Positions 18,458-27,668 of a stretch of 64,000 nt of DNA are shown here, piece by piece. Each line of letters starts with the position of its first letter. Position 1 is the stretch's first letter. A model generated the notes under the pieces. The model worked only from the letters and a program-made list of their open reading frames with translations, was not told where the DNA came from and ran no database searches. Location of the stretch: positions 186,001 through 250,000 of the forward strand of contig NZ_JAILYH010000005.1 of NCBI RefSeq assembly GCF_019793435.1, given 5' to 3'. The translations under genes and the position numbers were made by a program. The stretch comes from Rhizobium redzepovicii (GTDB taxonomy: Bacteria; Pseudomonadota; Alphaproteobacteria; Rhizobiales; Rhizobiaceae).

Positions 18458-19207
18458 TCAGGCTTTGACGAACCCCTTGCTGGCGATCATCAAATTTCTC
18501 GTGTAGTCCTCATGAACCGCACCCTCCGCCAGTTCCCGGGAGCTCAGCCGCTCGACGACGGCGCCGTTGCGCATCACCGCCAGCCTTTCGCACATATGGG
18601 TGACGACGCCTAGATCATGGCTCACCATCACGAAGGTGAGCTTGCGGTCGCGCCGGATCTGCTCCAGCAGGTTCAGCACCTCGGCCTGCACCGAGGCGTC
18701 GAGCGCCGAGGTCGGCTCGTCGAGCAGCAGGATCGACGGCTCGACGATCAATGCCCGGGCGATCGCCACGCGCTGCCGCTGGCCACCCGAGAGCTGGTGC
18801 GGATAGCGGAAACGGAAACCATTGCCGAGGCCGACCTCGTCGAGGGCGCGTTCGATGCGCCTCTCGCTGTCGTCAATATCATGGATTGCCAGCGGCTCGA
18901 GCAGAAGCCGGTCGATGGTCTGGCGCGGATGCAGCGAACCATAGGGATCCTGAAAGACCATCTGCACGCGGCGATAGAAGGTTTTACTGCGCTTCGAACC
19001 CCTCAGCGCTTCGCCATCGATGCGGATCGCCCCGCTGCTGATCGGCGCAAGGCCGGCGACAGCGCGCAGCAAGGTCGATTTTCCCGAACCGGATTCACCG
19101 ACGAGGCCAAAGGATTCGCCGCGTTCGACCGCAAGGCTGACATCCTTCAGCGCATGAAATTCATCGTAGACGACGCTGAGATTGTCGATCTCCAGAGCTG
19201 CGATCAT
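18458..19207 (-). CDS. Oligopeptide ABC transporter ATP-binding protein (DppF/OppF type)
   Basis: Second ATPase of a peptide/nickel-type ABC importer, 249 residues. Walker A GESGSGKST near residue 40, signature LSGGQRQRVAIARAL near 140 and Walker B LLLDEPTSALD are all intact. The ATG at 19207 overlaps the stop of the upstream ATPase gene (ATGA), so translation is coupled. It is the last gene of the dipeptidase-A-B-C-D-F operon. The protein is shorter than the usual 320-residue OppF because it lacks the C-terminal oligopeptide extension. Confidence 0.93.
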   Translation of the reverse strand: MIAALEIDNLSVVYDEFHALKDVSLAVERGESFGLVGESGSGKSTLLRAVAGLAPISSGAIRIDGEALRGSKRSKTFYRRVQMVFQDPYGSLHPRQTIDRLLLEPLAIHDIDDSERRIERALDEVGLGNGFRFRYPHQLSGGQRQRVAIARALIVEPSILLLDEPTSALDASVQAEVLNLLEQIRRDRKLTFVMVSHDLGVVTHMCERLAVMRNGAVVERLSSRELAEGAVHEDYTRNLMIASKGFVKA

Positions 19208-20037
19208 GCCGCCCACTCCGGCCTGCGGTCGAGCACCGGCAGCGGATGACGGTTCGAGCCGATCTCGGGCATGCAGTTCAGCAGTCCTTGCGTATAGGGA
19301 TGCTGCGCATGTTTGAGATCGGCGGCCGCGAGCTCCTCGACGATCTTTCCGGCATACATGACGATCACCCGGTCGCAGAAGGAGGAAACCAGCCTGAGAT
19401 CATGGGAAACAAAGATCAGCCCCATGCCGCGCTCCGCCACCAGCCTGTCCATGATTCTGAGCACATCGAGCTGCACCGTCACGTCCAGCGCCGAGGTCGG
19501 CTCGTCGGCAATCAGCAGTTCGGGCCCGGCAATCAGCATCATGGCGATCATCGCCCGCTGCCCCATGCCGCCCGAAACCTCGTGCGGATGCAGGTCGAAG
19601 ACCCGTTTCGGGTCGCGGATCTGCACCGCTTCCAGCATGGCGAGCGCCCGCTCGCGCGCCTCCGCCTTGCCGACTTTTTCATGCGTGCGCAAGGTTTCGC
19701 AGATCTGCCGCCCGATCGACATGACCGGGTCGAGCGAATATTTCGGATCCTGCAGGATCATGGCGATGCGCTTGCCGCGCAGCCTGCGCCTTTCGCCGGT
19801 GGAGGCTTTGATGAGGTCGATGCCGTTGAAGTCTAGCCTGTCGGCGGTGACAACGCCGTGTTTCGGCGTCAGGCCCATGATCGCCCGGCCGGTCTGCGAC
19901 TTGCCGGAGCCTGATTCGCCGACGATGCCGAGCCTTTCCTTGCCGAGCGTGAAGGAGACGCCGCGCACGGCCTCGATCACCCCGGTGCGCGTGGGATAGC
20001 TGACCTTGAGATTGTCGACCGTCAGAAGTGTCGTCAC
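19204..20037 (-). CDS. Oligopeptide ABC transporter ATP-binding protein (DppD/OppD type)
   Basis: First ATPase of the peptide importer, 277 residues from a GTG at 20037 that overlaps the permease stop (GTGA). The open frame runs further upstream, but that part is antisense-like Arg-rich sequence with no start site. Walker A GIVGESGSGKSQTG, variant signature VSGGMGQRAMIAMML and Walker B LLIADEPTSALD are present. Energises import of peptides or related cations in the inner membrane. Coupled to the second ATPase by a 4-base overlap. Confidence 0.93.
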   Translation of the reverse strand: MTTLLTVDNLKVSYPTRTGVIEAVRGVSFTLGKERLGIVGESGSGKSQTGRAIMGLTPKHGVVTADRLDFNGIDLIKASTGERRRLRGKRIAMILQDPKYSLDPVMSIGRQICETLRTHEKVGKAEARERALAMLEAVQIRDPKRVFDLHPHEVSGGMGQRAMIAMMLIAGPELLIADEPTSALDVTVQLDVLRIMDRLVAERGMGLIFVSHDLRLVSSFCDRVIVMYAGKIVEELAAADLKHAQHPYTQGLLNCMPEIGSNRHPLPVLDRRPEWAA

Positions 20038-20969
20038 TGGCCGGCCTCCTTCGGATCGAGCGCGTCGCGCAGGCCGTCGCCGAGCAGATTGAAACCGAGG
20101 CTGACGATGAGGATGGCGATGCCGGGCATGGCTGCGACCCACCATTGATCGAGAATGAAACGCCGTCCCGAGGCGATCATCGCCCCCCATTCCGGCAGCG
20201 GCGGCTGCGCCCCGAGGCCAAGGAAGCCGAGACCGGCCGCCGTCAGGATGATGCCCGCCATGTCGAGCGTCACGCGCACGATCAGCGAGGAAATGCAGAG
20301 CGGCATGACATGGCGCAGGATGATGCGGAACGGCGAGGCGCCCATCAGCTTCACCGCCGAGATATAGTCGGAGCGCCGGACTGTCAGCGTCTCGGCGCGG
20401 GCGATGCGGGCATAGGGCGGCCAGGATGTGATGGCGATGGCGATGATCGCGTTCTGAATGCCAGGGCCGAGCGCGGCGACGAAGGCGAGCGCCAGCACCA
20501 GCTTCGGAAAGGCGAGAAAAATATCGGTGATGCGCATCAGCGTCGCATCGACCCAGCCTCCGGCATATCCGGAAACCGTGCCGACGATCAGGCCGATCGG
20601 CGCCGAGATAACGGCGACGAGCACGATGACGAGCAGCGTCAAACGCGATCCGTAGATCAGCCTCGAAAAGATATCGCGGCCCTGGTCGTCGGTGCCGAGC
20701 AGGTATTCAGCCGTTCCCGGCGGCAGCAGCCGTGCATTGCGCAGATCGCCGACGACGGGATCATGCGTGGCGATGAGATTGGCGAAGGCGGCGACGAAAA
20801 GCAGCGCGACGATGATCAGCAGGCCGACGACGGCAAGCCGGTTGGCCGTGAACTGCCGCCAGGTGACGTAGGCGCGGCCAAGACGCGCCTGCAGACGCGA
20901 TTGCGGCCGGTCGGACAACAACCATTCGCGGCGGCTCATCGCAGGAGATGGGCTGGCGGGAGCGGTCAT
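20034..20969 (-). CDS. Oligopeptide ABC transporter permease (DppC/OppC type)
   Basis: Inner-membrane permease of 311 residues from the ATG at 20969, which overlaps the stop of the DppB-like gene (ATGA). It has a cytoplasmic N-terminus, a first helix at RLAVVGLLIIVALLFVAAFA, the DppC-typical GTDDQGRDIFSRLIYGSR block, and the EAA loop AVKLMGASPFRIILRHVMPL that contacts the ATPases. Five to six helices overall. It works with the adjacent DppB-like permease as a heterodimer. Confidence 0.94.
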   Translation of the reverse strand: MTAPASPSPAMSRREWLLSDRPQSRLQARLGRAYVTWRQFTANRLAVVGLLIIVALLFVAAFANLIATHDPVVGDLRNARLLPPGTAEYLLGTDDQGRDIFSRLIYGSRLTLLVIVLVAVISAPIGLIVGTVSGYAGGWVDATLMRITDIFLAFPKLVLALAFVAALGPGIQNAIIAIAITSWPPYARIARAETLTVRRSDYISAVKLMGASPFRIILRHVMPLCISSLIVRVTLDMAGIILTAAGLGFLGLGAQPPLPEWGAMIASGRRFILDQWWVAAMPGIAILIVSLGFNLLGDGLRDALDPKEAGQ

Positions 20970-22033
20970 CGGTTTCGCGTCCTCGGGTCGAGCGTCCGGT
21001 AGAGAAGATCGGACAGAAGGTTGATGCCGATGAAAACAGTGCCGATGACGATGGTGCCGCCGAGCACGGCGTTCATATCGGCGTTCTGCAGTGAATTGGT
21101 GATGTAAAGCCCGATGCCGGGCCAGGAGAAGACGGTCTCGGTCAGCACCGATCCTTCGAGCAGGCCGGCATAGGAAAGCGCGATGACGGTGACCAGCGGC
21201 ACGGCGGCATTGCGCAGCGCGTGGCCCCAGATCACCCGCGTTTCCGAAAGCCCTTTGGCGCGCGCGGCGACGATATATTCCTGGGAAAGCTCGTTCAGCA
21301 TGAAGCTGCGCGTCATGCGGCTGATATAGGCGAGCGAGAAATAGCCGAGCAGCGATGCAGGCAGGATGATGTGGCGAAAGACGTCGTAGAAGACGTCCCA
21401 TTGACCCTGCCAGGCACTATCTAGCAGATACAGGCCCGTGATCGGCGTGAACGTATATTCGAAAACGATGTCGATGCGGCCGGGAAATGCCACCCAGCGC
21501 AGCTGCGCATAGAAGATGACGAGCGAAATCAGCGCCAGCCAGAAGATCGGCACCGAATAACCGACGAGGCCGACGACGCGCACCACCTGGTCGGCGATGC
21601 TGCCGCGGCGCACGGCGGCGAGAACGCCGAGCGGCACGCCGACGAAAGCGCCGATCAGCGTTCCGAGCGTCGCAAGCTCGATGGTTGCCGGCAGGACGCG
21701 GCGGATATCGACCATGACGGGATTGGTCGTCAGCACCGAATTGCCGAAATCACCGGACAGGATACCTTTGATATAGATGAAGAACTGCTGATAGAGCGGC
21801 AGGTTGAAGCCCATTTCCTGGCGCACCCGCTCGACGACGTGGCTGGGCGCGCGGTCACCGAGAATGGCGAGCACGGGATCGATCGGCACGACGCGGCCGA
21901 TGAAGAAGGTGACGGCCAGGAGGCCGAGATAGGTGGTGACGGCGGCAAACAGGAACCGCCCGGCAGCCTTTGTAAAGGCCCCTGCACGGCCCTTGCGGGG
22001 CCGCGCCTCCTGTGTTGTTTCGACGGTGCTCAA
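20966..22033 (-). CDS. Oligopeptide ABC transporter permease (DppB/OppB type)
   Basis: Inner-membrane permease of 355 residues, longer at the N-terminus than typical DppB by about 30 charged residues (MSTVETTQEARPRKGRAGAF). Family marks: first helix with FFIGRVVPIDPVLAILGDRA, and the EAA loop YIVAARAKGLSETRVIWGHALRNA. Coupled to the downstream DppC-like gene by ATGA and 19 bp after the binding-protein gene. Confidence 0.93.
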   Translation of the reverse strand: MSTVETTQEARPRKGRAGAFTKAAGRFLFAAVTTYLGLLAVTFFIGRVVPIDPVLAILGDRAPSHVVERVRQEMGFNLPLYQQFFIYIKGILSGDFGNSVLTTNPVMVDIRRVLPATIELATLGTLIGAFVGVPLGVLAAVRRGSIADQVVRVVGLVGYSVPIFWLALISLVIFYAQLRWVAFPGRIDIVFEYTFTPITGLYLLDSAWQGQWDVFYDVFRHIILPASLLGYFSLAYISRMTRSFMLNELSQEYIVAARAKGLSETRVIWGHALRNAAVPLVTVIALSYAGLLEGSVLTETVFSWPGIGLYITNSLQNADMNAVLGGTIVIGTVFIGINLLSDLLYRTLDPRTRNR

Positions 22034-22051
22034 GCGATCGATCCTGCCGGA

Positions 22052-23695
22052 CTATTCCTTGGCGATCGGACCGACGAAATTGGTGTCGAAGCTCGGACCC
22101 AGCTTGAAGTCCTTCAGGTTCTTGCGGTAGCCGGCCACTTCGGTCTGCTGGAAGATGAAGACGAAGGGGCTATTGGCCAGATATTTCTTCTGGATATCCT
22201 GATATATGGCGGCGCGCTTGGCGGCATCGCGTTCCAGCAGTGCGGCCTTCGCCTGTTTGTCGAGCTCCGGCGCTTCCCAGGCATTGCGCCATGCGAGCGT
22301 CTTCACCGTGCCGGCGTCGGAATTGTCGGGATTGCCGGTAAAGGTATCGGCATTGGAATTCGGGTCGAAATAATCCGAGCCCCACTGGCCGATATACATG
22401 TCGTGGGTGCGGGCGCGGTACTTGGTCAGCGTCTGCTTGCCGTCACCCGGGATGATTTCCATCTTCACGCCGGCCTGCGCCAGCGTCTGCTGCATGGATT
22501 CGGCGATCCCGGTCACCGGCTGCGTGTTGCGCACATCCATGGTGATCGAGAAACCATCGGGCACGCCGGCCTTGGCGAGCAGTTCCTTGGCCTTGGCGAC
22601 ATCGAGCTTGTAGGGATTTTCGTCGAGCGCGCCGAGCTGGCCCTTCGGCAGGAAGGTCTGGTGGATTTCGCCGATCCCCTTGATCAGCGTTGCGCCGATC
22701 GCATCATAGTCGACCAGGTATTTGAAGGCTTCCTGGACCTCGGGCTTCTTCAGGTTCTCGTTCTTGTTGTTGAGGCTGACATAATAGATCGTGCCCTTCG
22801 GCGCGCTCGTCGTCGCGAGATCGGCATTTTTGGAAACGGCGTCGATGTCGCCAGGCTCGAGGTTGCGGGCGATATCGATATCGCCGGCTTCGAGCGCCAA
22901 GCGCTGGGCAGCGCTTTCCTTCATATAGCGGTAGATGACGCGGTTGAGCTTTGCCTTGTCGCCGTAATAATTGTCGTTGCGTTCCAGAACGACCACTTCG
23001 TTGGCGCGCCATTCGCGCAGCTTGTAGGCCCCGGAGCCGGCATAGCCTGTTTTCAGCCATTCATTGCCGAAATCATTGTCGTATTTGTGCTGGGCATCGG
23101 GTGTCACCGCCTTCACATGCTCCATCACCAGCTTCTTGTCGACGACGGAGGCAACCGTTGCCGTCAAGCAGTTGAGCACGAAGCTCGGCGCATAGGCCTT
23201 GTCGACGGTGAAGACGAAGGTGCCGGCATCGGCCGCCTTGGCCTTTTCGGTGACGTTGTCGCCGGTCAGGCCGAACTGGGTGAGGATGAAGGCCGGGCTC
23301 TTGTCGAGCTTGACGGCGCGCTCGAACGACCACGCGACGTCCTCGGCGGTGATCGGGTTGCCGGAAGCGAATTTCATGCCGGATTTAAGCTTGAACGTAT
23401 AGGTCAGACCGTCATCGGAAACGCTCCAGCTCTCGGCCAGATCACCCTTCACCTTGGACGTGTCCTCCATGTCGAGACGGACGAGCAGGCTGTAGCTGTT
23501 GCTGGTGACTTCGGCGGTCGAAAGCTCGAACGCCTCGCCGGGATCCATCGTGATGATGTCGTCGATGGCAAAGCCCTCGACCAGCGTATCCTTGGGTGTC
23601 TCGGCGAAGGCGGCGGGTGCTGTCATCATCAGCAGCGAAAGAGCAGCCCCCGTGGAAAGCATGCGGAAATTGCGGCTAAGCTTGGTCATCATCAT
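22052..23695 (-). CDS. Peptide ABC transporter substrate-binding protein (SBP family 5)
   Basis: Periplasmic solute receptor of 547 residues in the DppA/OppA family. A Sec signal peptide is clear (basic MMMTKLSRNFR, hydrophobic TGAALSLLMMTAPAAFA, cleavage after AFA). The family-5 signature SWSVSDDGLTYTFKLKSGMKF lies near residue 85. AGGGGG sits 8 bases upstream of the third of three consecutive ATG codons; the longest form is listed. Together with the dipeptidase encoded just upstream, the cargo is probably di- or oligopeptides, though opine- or nickel-type ligands cannot be excluded. Confidence 0.93.
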   Translation of the reverse strand: MMMTKLSRNFRMLSTGAALSLLMMTAPAAFAETPKDTLVEGFAIDDIITMDPGEAFELSTAEVTSNSYSLLVRLDMEDTSKVKGDLAESWSVSDDGLTYTFKLKSGMKFASGNPITAEDVAWSFERAVKLDKSPAFILTQFGLTGDNVTEKAKAADAGTFVFTVDKAYAPSFVLNCLTATVASVVDKKLVMEHVKAVTPDAQHKYDNDFGNEWLKTGYAGSGAYKLREWRANEVVVLERNDNYYGDKAKLNRVIYRYMKESAAQRLALEAGDIDIARNLEPGDIDAVSKNADLATTSAPKGTIYYVSLNNKNENLKKPEVQEAFKYLVDYDAIGATLIKGIGEIHQTFLPKGQLGALDENPYKLDVAKAKELLAKAGVPDGFSITMDVRNTQPVTGIAESMQQTLAQAGVKMEIIPGDGKQTLTKYRARTHDMYIGQWGSDYFDPNSNADTFTGNPDNSDAGTVKTLAWRNAWEAPELDKQAKAALLERDAAKRAAIYQDIQKKYLANSPFVFIFQQTEVAGYRKNLKDFKLGPSFDTNFVGPIAKE

Positions 23696-23795
23696 GGTCA
23701 GTTCCCCCTGTTTTGATTGATTACGAAGCGTTTTGTCGGTCCTGCCTCATTAAAACTATTGCCCATTCCTGGCGCGTCCAGAGGTGCGCAACGCT

Positions 23796-24854
23796 TTAGG
23801 CGTCGTCCTCCCGCCAGGCTTGTGCGAGGATGCGAAGCCAATTTTCACGGGCAAGTTTCGTGAGATCGGCCTCACCATAACCAACCTCCCTGAGAGCGGC
23901 AATCAGCTTCTGATTGCCGCTGGCATCGCCGATTTCCTCAGGAATTGTGGCCCCGTCGAAGTCCGATCCGAGGCCCACGCAATCGATGCCGATGCGGTTC
24001 ACCAGATAGTCGATATGGCGGACCATGTCGGCAAGCGGTGTATCGCTATCCGAGCGGCCGTCGGGACGCAGCATGGCGGTGGCATAATTGATGCCGACGA
24101 GCCCGCGGCTTTCGCGGATCGCATCGAGCTGCCTGTCGGTCAGATTGCGCGCGACCGGCGTCAATGCGTGGGCATTGGAATGGCTGGAGACCAGCGGCTG
24201 GTCTGTCGTCTTCGCCACGTCCCAAAAGCCCTTTTCGGTGATATGGGCCAGGTCGACCACGATGCCGAGACGATTGCATTCCCTGACCAGCGCGAAGCCG
24301 GCATCGGTAAGACCGGGCGCCGTGTCCGGCGACATCGGGAAGGCGAAGGGCACGCCGTAACCGAAGACATTGTGCCGGCTCCAGACCGGCCCGAGCGACC
24401 GCAGCCCGGCTGCGTAGAACACCTCGAGCGCCGCAAGATCGGCGCCGATAGCCTCGCAGCCCTCCATATGCAGGACGGCGGCAAAAATATTGTCGGCCAT
24501 GGCGCCGCGGATATCTTTTACCGTCCGGCAGAGCCGCCAGGCGCCGGCCTGGTCGAGCCGCAGCGCGATCGCGGCCATTTCAGTGGCAATGGCAAGGGAA
24601 GGGAGCGGATCGAGAGGGGCCGCCATCGGCGTGATATAACGGCCTTCGGCATCCGGATCGGCAAAGACCAGATCGCCGGAGGGAATATAGATGGCGCAAA
24701 GACCGCCTGAAAGGCCACCCTCCCTGGCCCGGCGCGCATCGATATGCCCGACCGTCGTGCCCTCTGCAAATTCCGCGATCGGATCGCTGCCGTCTTTTGA
24801 ATGTGTCCAGAGTCGAAGGAGAACGTCGTTGTGGCCGTCAAATACGAATTGCAT
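23796..24854 (-). CDS. Membrane dipeptidase, peptidase family M19
   Basis: Zinc dipeptidase of the renal-dipeptidase family, 352 residues. Family residues are visible: FDGHNDVLLRL with the His-x-Asp metal pair near residues 8-10, the bridging Glu in the HMEG segment, HSNAHAL with metal His, and GLGSDFDGA near the C-terminus. No signal peptide, so probably cytoplasmic, where it would cleave imported dipeptides. It is the first gene of the operon with the peptide ABC importer (101 bp to the binding protein). AGGAAG lies before the ATG. Confidence 0.93.
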   Translation of the reverse strand: MQFVFDGHNDVLLRLWTHSKDGSDPIAEFAEGTTVGHIDARRAREGGLSGGLCAIYIPSGDLVFADPDAEGRYITPMAAPLDPLPSLAIATEMAAIALRLDQAGAWRLCRTVKDIRGAMADNIFAAVLHMEGCEAIGADLAALEVFYAAGLRSLGPVWSRHNVFGYGVPFAFPMSPDTAPGLTDAGFALVRECNRLGIVVDLAHITEKGFWDVAKTTDQPLVSSHSNAHALTPVARNLTDRQLDAIRESRGLVGINYATAMLRPDGRSDSDTPLADMVRHIDYLVNRIGIDCVGLGSDFDGATIPEEIGDASGNQKLIAALREVGYGEADLTKLARENWLRILAQAWREDDA

Positions 24855-24945
24855 CTGTCTTCCTGCGCTGCCCGAGCGGGAAGACCAGAATAGAAAAGCT
24901 GACGGAATTCGCCACCTCTTTTTTATAAATCCGTTCTCGCGCTCT

Positions 24946-24973
24946 AAAAACGGAACGGGGGCCGAAGCCCCCG
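24946..24973 (-). terminator. Rho-independent terminator of the inositol-type ABC operon
   Basis: On the minus strand a 7 bp GC stem (CGGGGGC with GCCCCCG, 24956-24973) with a tetraloop is followed by TTCCG and five T (complement of 24946-24950). It lies just past the stop of the permease gene. Confidence 0.8.
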
Positions 24974-25003
24974 CGAAAACAATTCGGATCGCACTATCTG
25001 AGA

Positions 25004-26029
25004 TCAGTGCTTGCGGCGCTTCTTTTGGCGGTAGACGTCGATGACCACAGCCGCGACGATGATCAGACCTTTGACGATCTCCTGGTAATAGGCGTCGATC
25101 CTAAGGAAGGTGAAACCTGATGTCATGACCCCGAGGATGATGGTGCCGATGACGGTGCCGGTGATGCGCCCGACGCCGCCGGTGAGCGAAGTGCCGCCGA
25201 TGACGGTCGCGGCGATCGCATCGAGTTCATATCCGACGCCCATGCTGGCCTGCGCGGTTTCGGCGCGTGCCGCCGTGACGATGCCGGCCAAGCCGGCCAG
25301 CAATCCGGCGATCACATAGACCTTGACGAGATGCGCCTCGATGTTGATGCCGGAAACGCGTGCCGCCTGCGGGTTGGCGCCGATGGCATAGGTGAACTTG
25401 CCGTAACGGGTGTAGCGCAGCGCGATGTGAAAGATCAGCGCAACGACCAGGAAGACGACGACCGGCCACGCCTTGGTGCCGATGAAGTGAAACTGCTCGG
25501 TGATCCCGGAAACCGGCTGTCCCTTCGTATACCACTTCGCGACACCGCGGGCCGAAACGAACATGCCGAGCGTTGCAATGAACGGTGGGATTTTCGTGTA
25601 GGCGATGAGCGCGCCGTTGGCGAGACCGGCGGCCGCCCCGATCAGCAGCCCGATCATGATCGGCACGAAAGCCGGCAGGTCGGTCAGCGACGGAAAGACC
25701 GCCCGTCCCCAGGTCGACGATTGGGCGAAGCTCGTGGCGATCATCGCCGTCATGCCGACGACCGAGCCGGATGACAGGTCGATACCGCCGGTGATGATGA
25801 CCTGGGTGACGCCGACGGCGATGATGCCGATGACGGAGACCTGCAGGATCATGATCGTCAGGCGCTGCGAATTCATCAGGAAGCTTTGGCCGATGAACAT
25901 CCAGCCGAGCGCTTCATAGATGAGCGCGATGCCGACGAGCACGAGGAAAATGCTGAGCTCGGTCGGCAAACGCCGCCGCCGTTGCCGGGTTGCGAGCGGA
26001 GCCGCGCCCTCTGCTGCCTTGGTACTCAT
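25004..26029 (-). CDS. iatP: Sugar ABC transporter permease, IatP/RbsC type
   Basis: Inner-membrane permease of the ribose/galactose/inositol (CUT2) class, 341 residues with eight to ten helices. The conserved GVTQVIITGGIDLSSGSVVG block and the C-terminal GRITGTVIGTIILGVMTSGF are diagnostic for the class. Last gene of the binding protein-ATPase-permease operon. The inositol assignment comes from the operon order and the likeness of the binding protein to IbpA; the symbol should be read as 'IatP-like'. Confidence 0.8.
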   Translation of the reverse strand: MSTKAAEGAAPLATRQRRRRLPTELSIFLVLVGIALIYEALGWMFIGQSFLMNSQRLTIMILQVSVIGIIAVGVTQVIITGGIDLSSGSVVGMTAMIATSFAQSSTWGRAVFPSLTDLPAFVPIMIGLLIGAAAGLANGALIAYTKIPPFIATLGMFVSARGVAKWYTKGQPVSGITEQFHFIGTKAWPVVVFLVVALIFHIALRYTRYGKFTYAIGANPQAARVSGINIEAHLVKVYVIAGLLAGLAGIVTAARAETAQASMGVGYELDAIAATVIGGTSLTGGVGRITGTVIGTIILGVMTSGFTFLRIDAYYQEIVKGLIIVAAVVIDVYRQKKRRKH

Positions 26030-26063
26030 GTCAAACCTCCCTTGGGCGATGACGGACGGCGCA

Positions 26064-27605
26064 TCACTGCGCAGCCAGCTCCATCACCTTGATCTGCGTT
26101 GCTTCATCGCGATTGAGGAAACCGGTCACGCGTCCCTCATGCATGACCATGATGCGGTCGCTCATCCCGAGAACCTCGGGCATCTCGGATGAGATCATGA
26201 TGACCGCCACGCCGTTTCGCGCCATTTCGGTCACCAGCCGGTGGATTTCCGCCTTGGCCCCGACATCGATGCCGCGCGTCGGCTCGTCGAGGATGAGGAT
26301 CCGCGGATTGGTGAGCAGCCAGCGCCCGATCAGCACCTTCTGCTGATTGCCGCCCGAAAGATTCTCCACCCGCTCGTAGAGATTGGGGGTTTTCACCCGC
26401 AGCTTTTTTGCCATGTCTTCGCAGGTCGCCTCGATGGCACCCTGCTGCACGAAGCCGCCCTTGACGTATCTGTCCTGCAGCACGGCGATCTGCATGTTCT
26501 CGAGAATATCGAGGATCAGCAGACAGCCGGTATCCTTGCGGTCCTCGGTCAGGAACGCCATCTGGTGGCGGATGGCCTCGGTCGGCGAGGAAATCGTCAC
26601 CGGCTTGCCGTAGAGCTCGATCGAGCCGGAGCTTGCCGGCGTCACGCCAAACAGCGTTTCGGCGACATTCGACCGCCCGGAACCGACCAGGCCGGCCACG
26701 CCGAGGATCTCGCCCGCCCGCACCTCGAAGGAGACGTTCTTGAAGACACCGTTGAGGCAAAGATCCTTGACCGAGAGCATGACCTCGCCGATCGGCACCT
26801 CTTCCTTGGGGAACATCTGGGTGATCTCGCGCCCGACCATCATGCGGATGATGTCGTCGCGGGTCACATCGGTGGAGGCATGCGTGCCGATATAACGGCC
26901 GTCACGAAAGACGGAGAACTCGTCGGCGATCTCGAAAAGCTCGTTCATCTTGTGGGTGATGTAGACGATGCCGATGCCCTGCGCCCTGAGGTCGCGGATA
27001 ATGCGAAAGAGGTGCTCGACCTCGCGCTCGGTCAGCGCCGAAGTCGGCTCGTCCATGATCAGCACGTCGGAATTATAGGAAACCGCCTTGGCGATCTCGA
27101 CCATCTGCCGGTTGGCGACCGACAGGTACCGGACCTCGATATCGGGATCGATGTCGATATTCAGCCGGGCAAACAGCTCTTCGGTCATGCGATGCATCAC
27201 GCCGTGATCGACGAAGCCGAAGCGGTTCTTCGGTTCGCGGCGGATCCAGATATTTTCGGCAACCGTCATGAACGGCATCAGGTTCAGTTCCTGATGGATC
27301 ATGGCAATGCCGTTCTCCAGCGCGTCGAGCGGAGATTTCAGCTGGATCTCGATGCCTTTCAGGCGGATGTCACCTTTATCGGGTATGTAGATGCCGGCGA
27401 GGATCTTCATCAGCGTCGATTTGCCGGCGCCGTTTTCGCCCATCAGCGCATGCACGGAGGCGCGCTTCAGCCGGAACTGCACGTCGTCGAGGGCGACGAC
27501 ACCGGGAAATTCCTTGCGAACGCCCTCGGCGCTCAACAGATATTCCGCATTCGGGACTGCGCCGCTCGCGCGCACGGCGGCCATGGTTGTCGGGCTGACG
27601 GCCAT
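26064..27605 (-). CDS. iatA: Sugar ABC transporter ATP-binding protein, IatA/RbsA type
   Basis: Cytoplasmic ATPase of a CUT2 importer, 513 residues with two nucleotide-binding domains. Domain one has Walker [14 protein letters not shown] and Walker [12 protein letters not shown]. Domain two has the degenerate Walker [10 protein letters not shown] usual for this family, signature [15 protein letters not shown] and Walker [12 protein letters not shown]. 34 bp separates it from the permease gene and 63 bp, containing a perfect hairpin, from the binding-protein gene. Inositol is the inferred substrate. Confidence 0.85.
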   Translation of the reverse strand: MAVSPTTMAAVRASGAVPNAEYLLSAEGVRKEFPGVVALDDVQFRLKRASVHALMGENGAGKSTLMKILAGIYIPDKGDIRLKGIEIQLKSPLDALENGIAMIHQELNLMPFMTVAENIWIRREPKNRFGFVDHGVMHRMTEELFARLNIDIDPDIEVRYLSVANRQMVEIAKAVSYNSDVLIMDEPTSALTEREVEHLFRIIRDLRAQGIGIVYITHKMNELFEIADEFSVFRDGRYIGTHASTDVTRDDIIRMMVGREITQMFPKEEVPIGEVMLSVKDLCLNGVFKNVSFEVRAGEILGVAGLVGSGRSNVAETLFGVTPASSGSIELYGKPVTISSPTEAIRHQMAFLTEDRKDTGCLLILDILENMQIAVLQDRYVKGGFVQQGAIEATCEDMAKKLRVKTPNLYERVENLSGGNQQKVLIGRWLLTNPRILILDEPTRGIDVGAKAEIHRLVTEMARNGVAVIMISSEMPEVLGMSDRIMVMHEGRVTGFLNRDEATQIKVMELAAQ

Positions 27606-27630
27606 ATCATCTCCTCCGGACAGGCGAAAA

Positions 27631-27653
27631 GGATGCGGGCAAAGCCCGCATCC
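27631..27653 (-). terminator. Intercistronic attenuator-like hairpin between binding protein and ATPase genes
   Basis: A perfect 10 bp stem, GGATGCGGGC and complement with a 3-base loop, followed on the minus strand by TTTTC. It sits between the binding-protein gene and the ATPase gene. Such elements commonly keep the upstream receptor mRNA more abundant than the downstream membrane components. Confidence 0.6.
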
Positions 27654-27668
27654 GGTTTGGCGTTCGCC

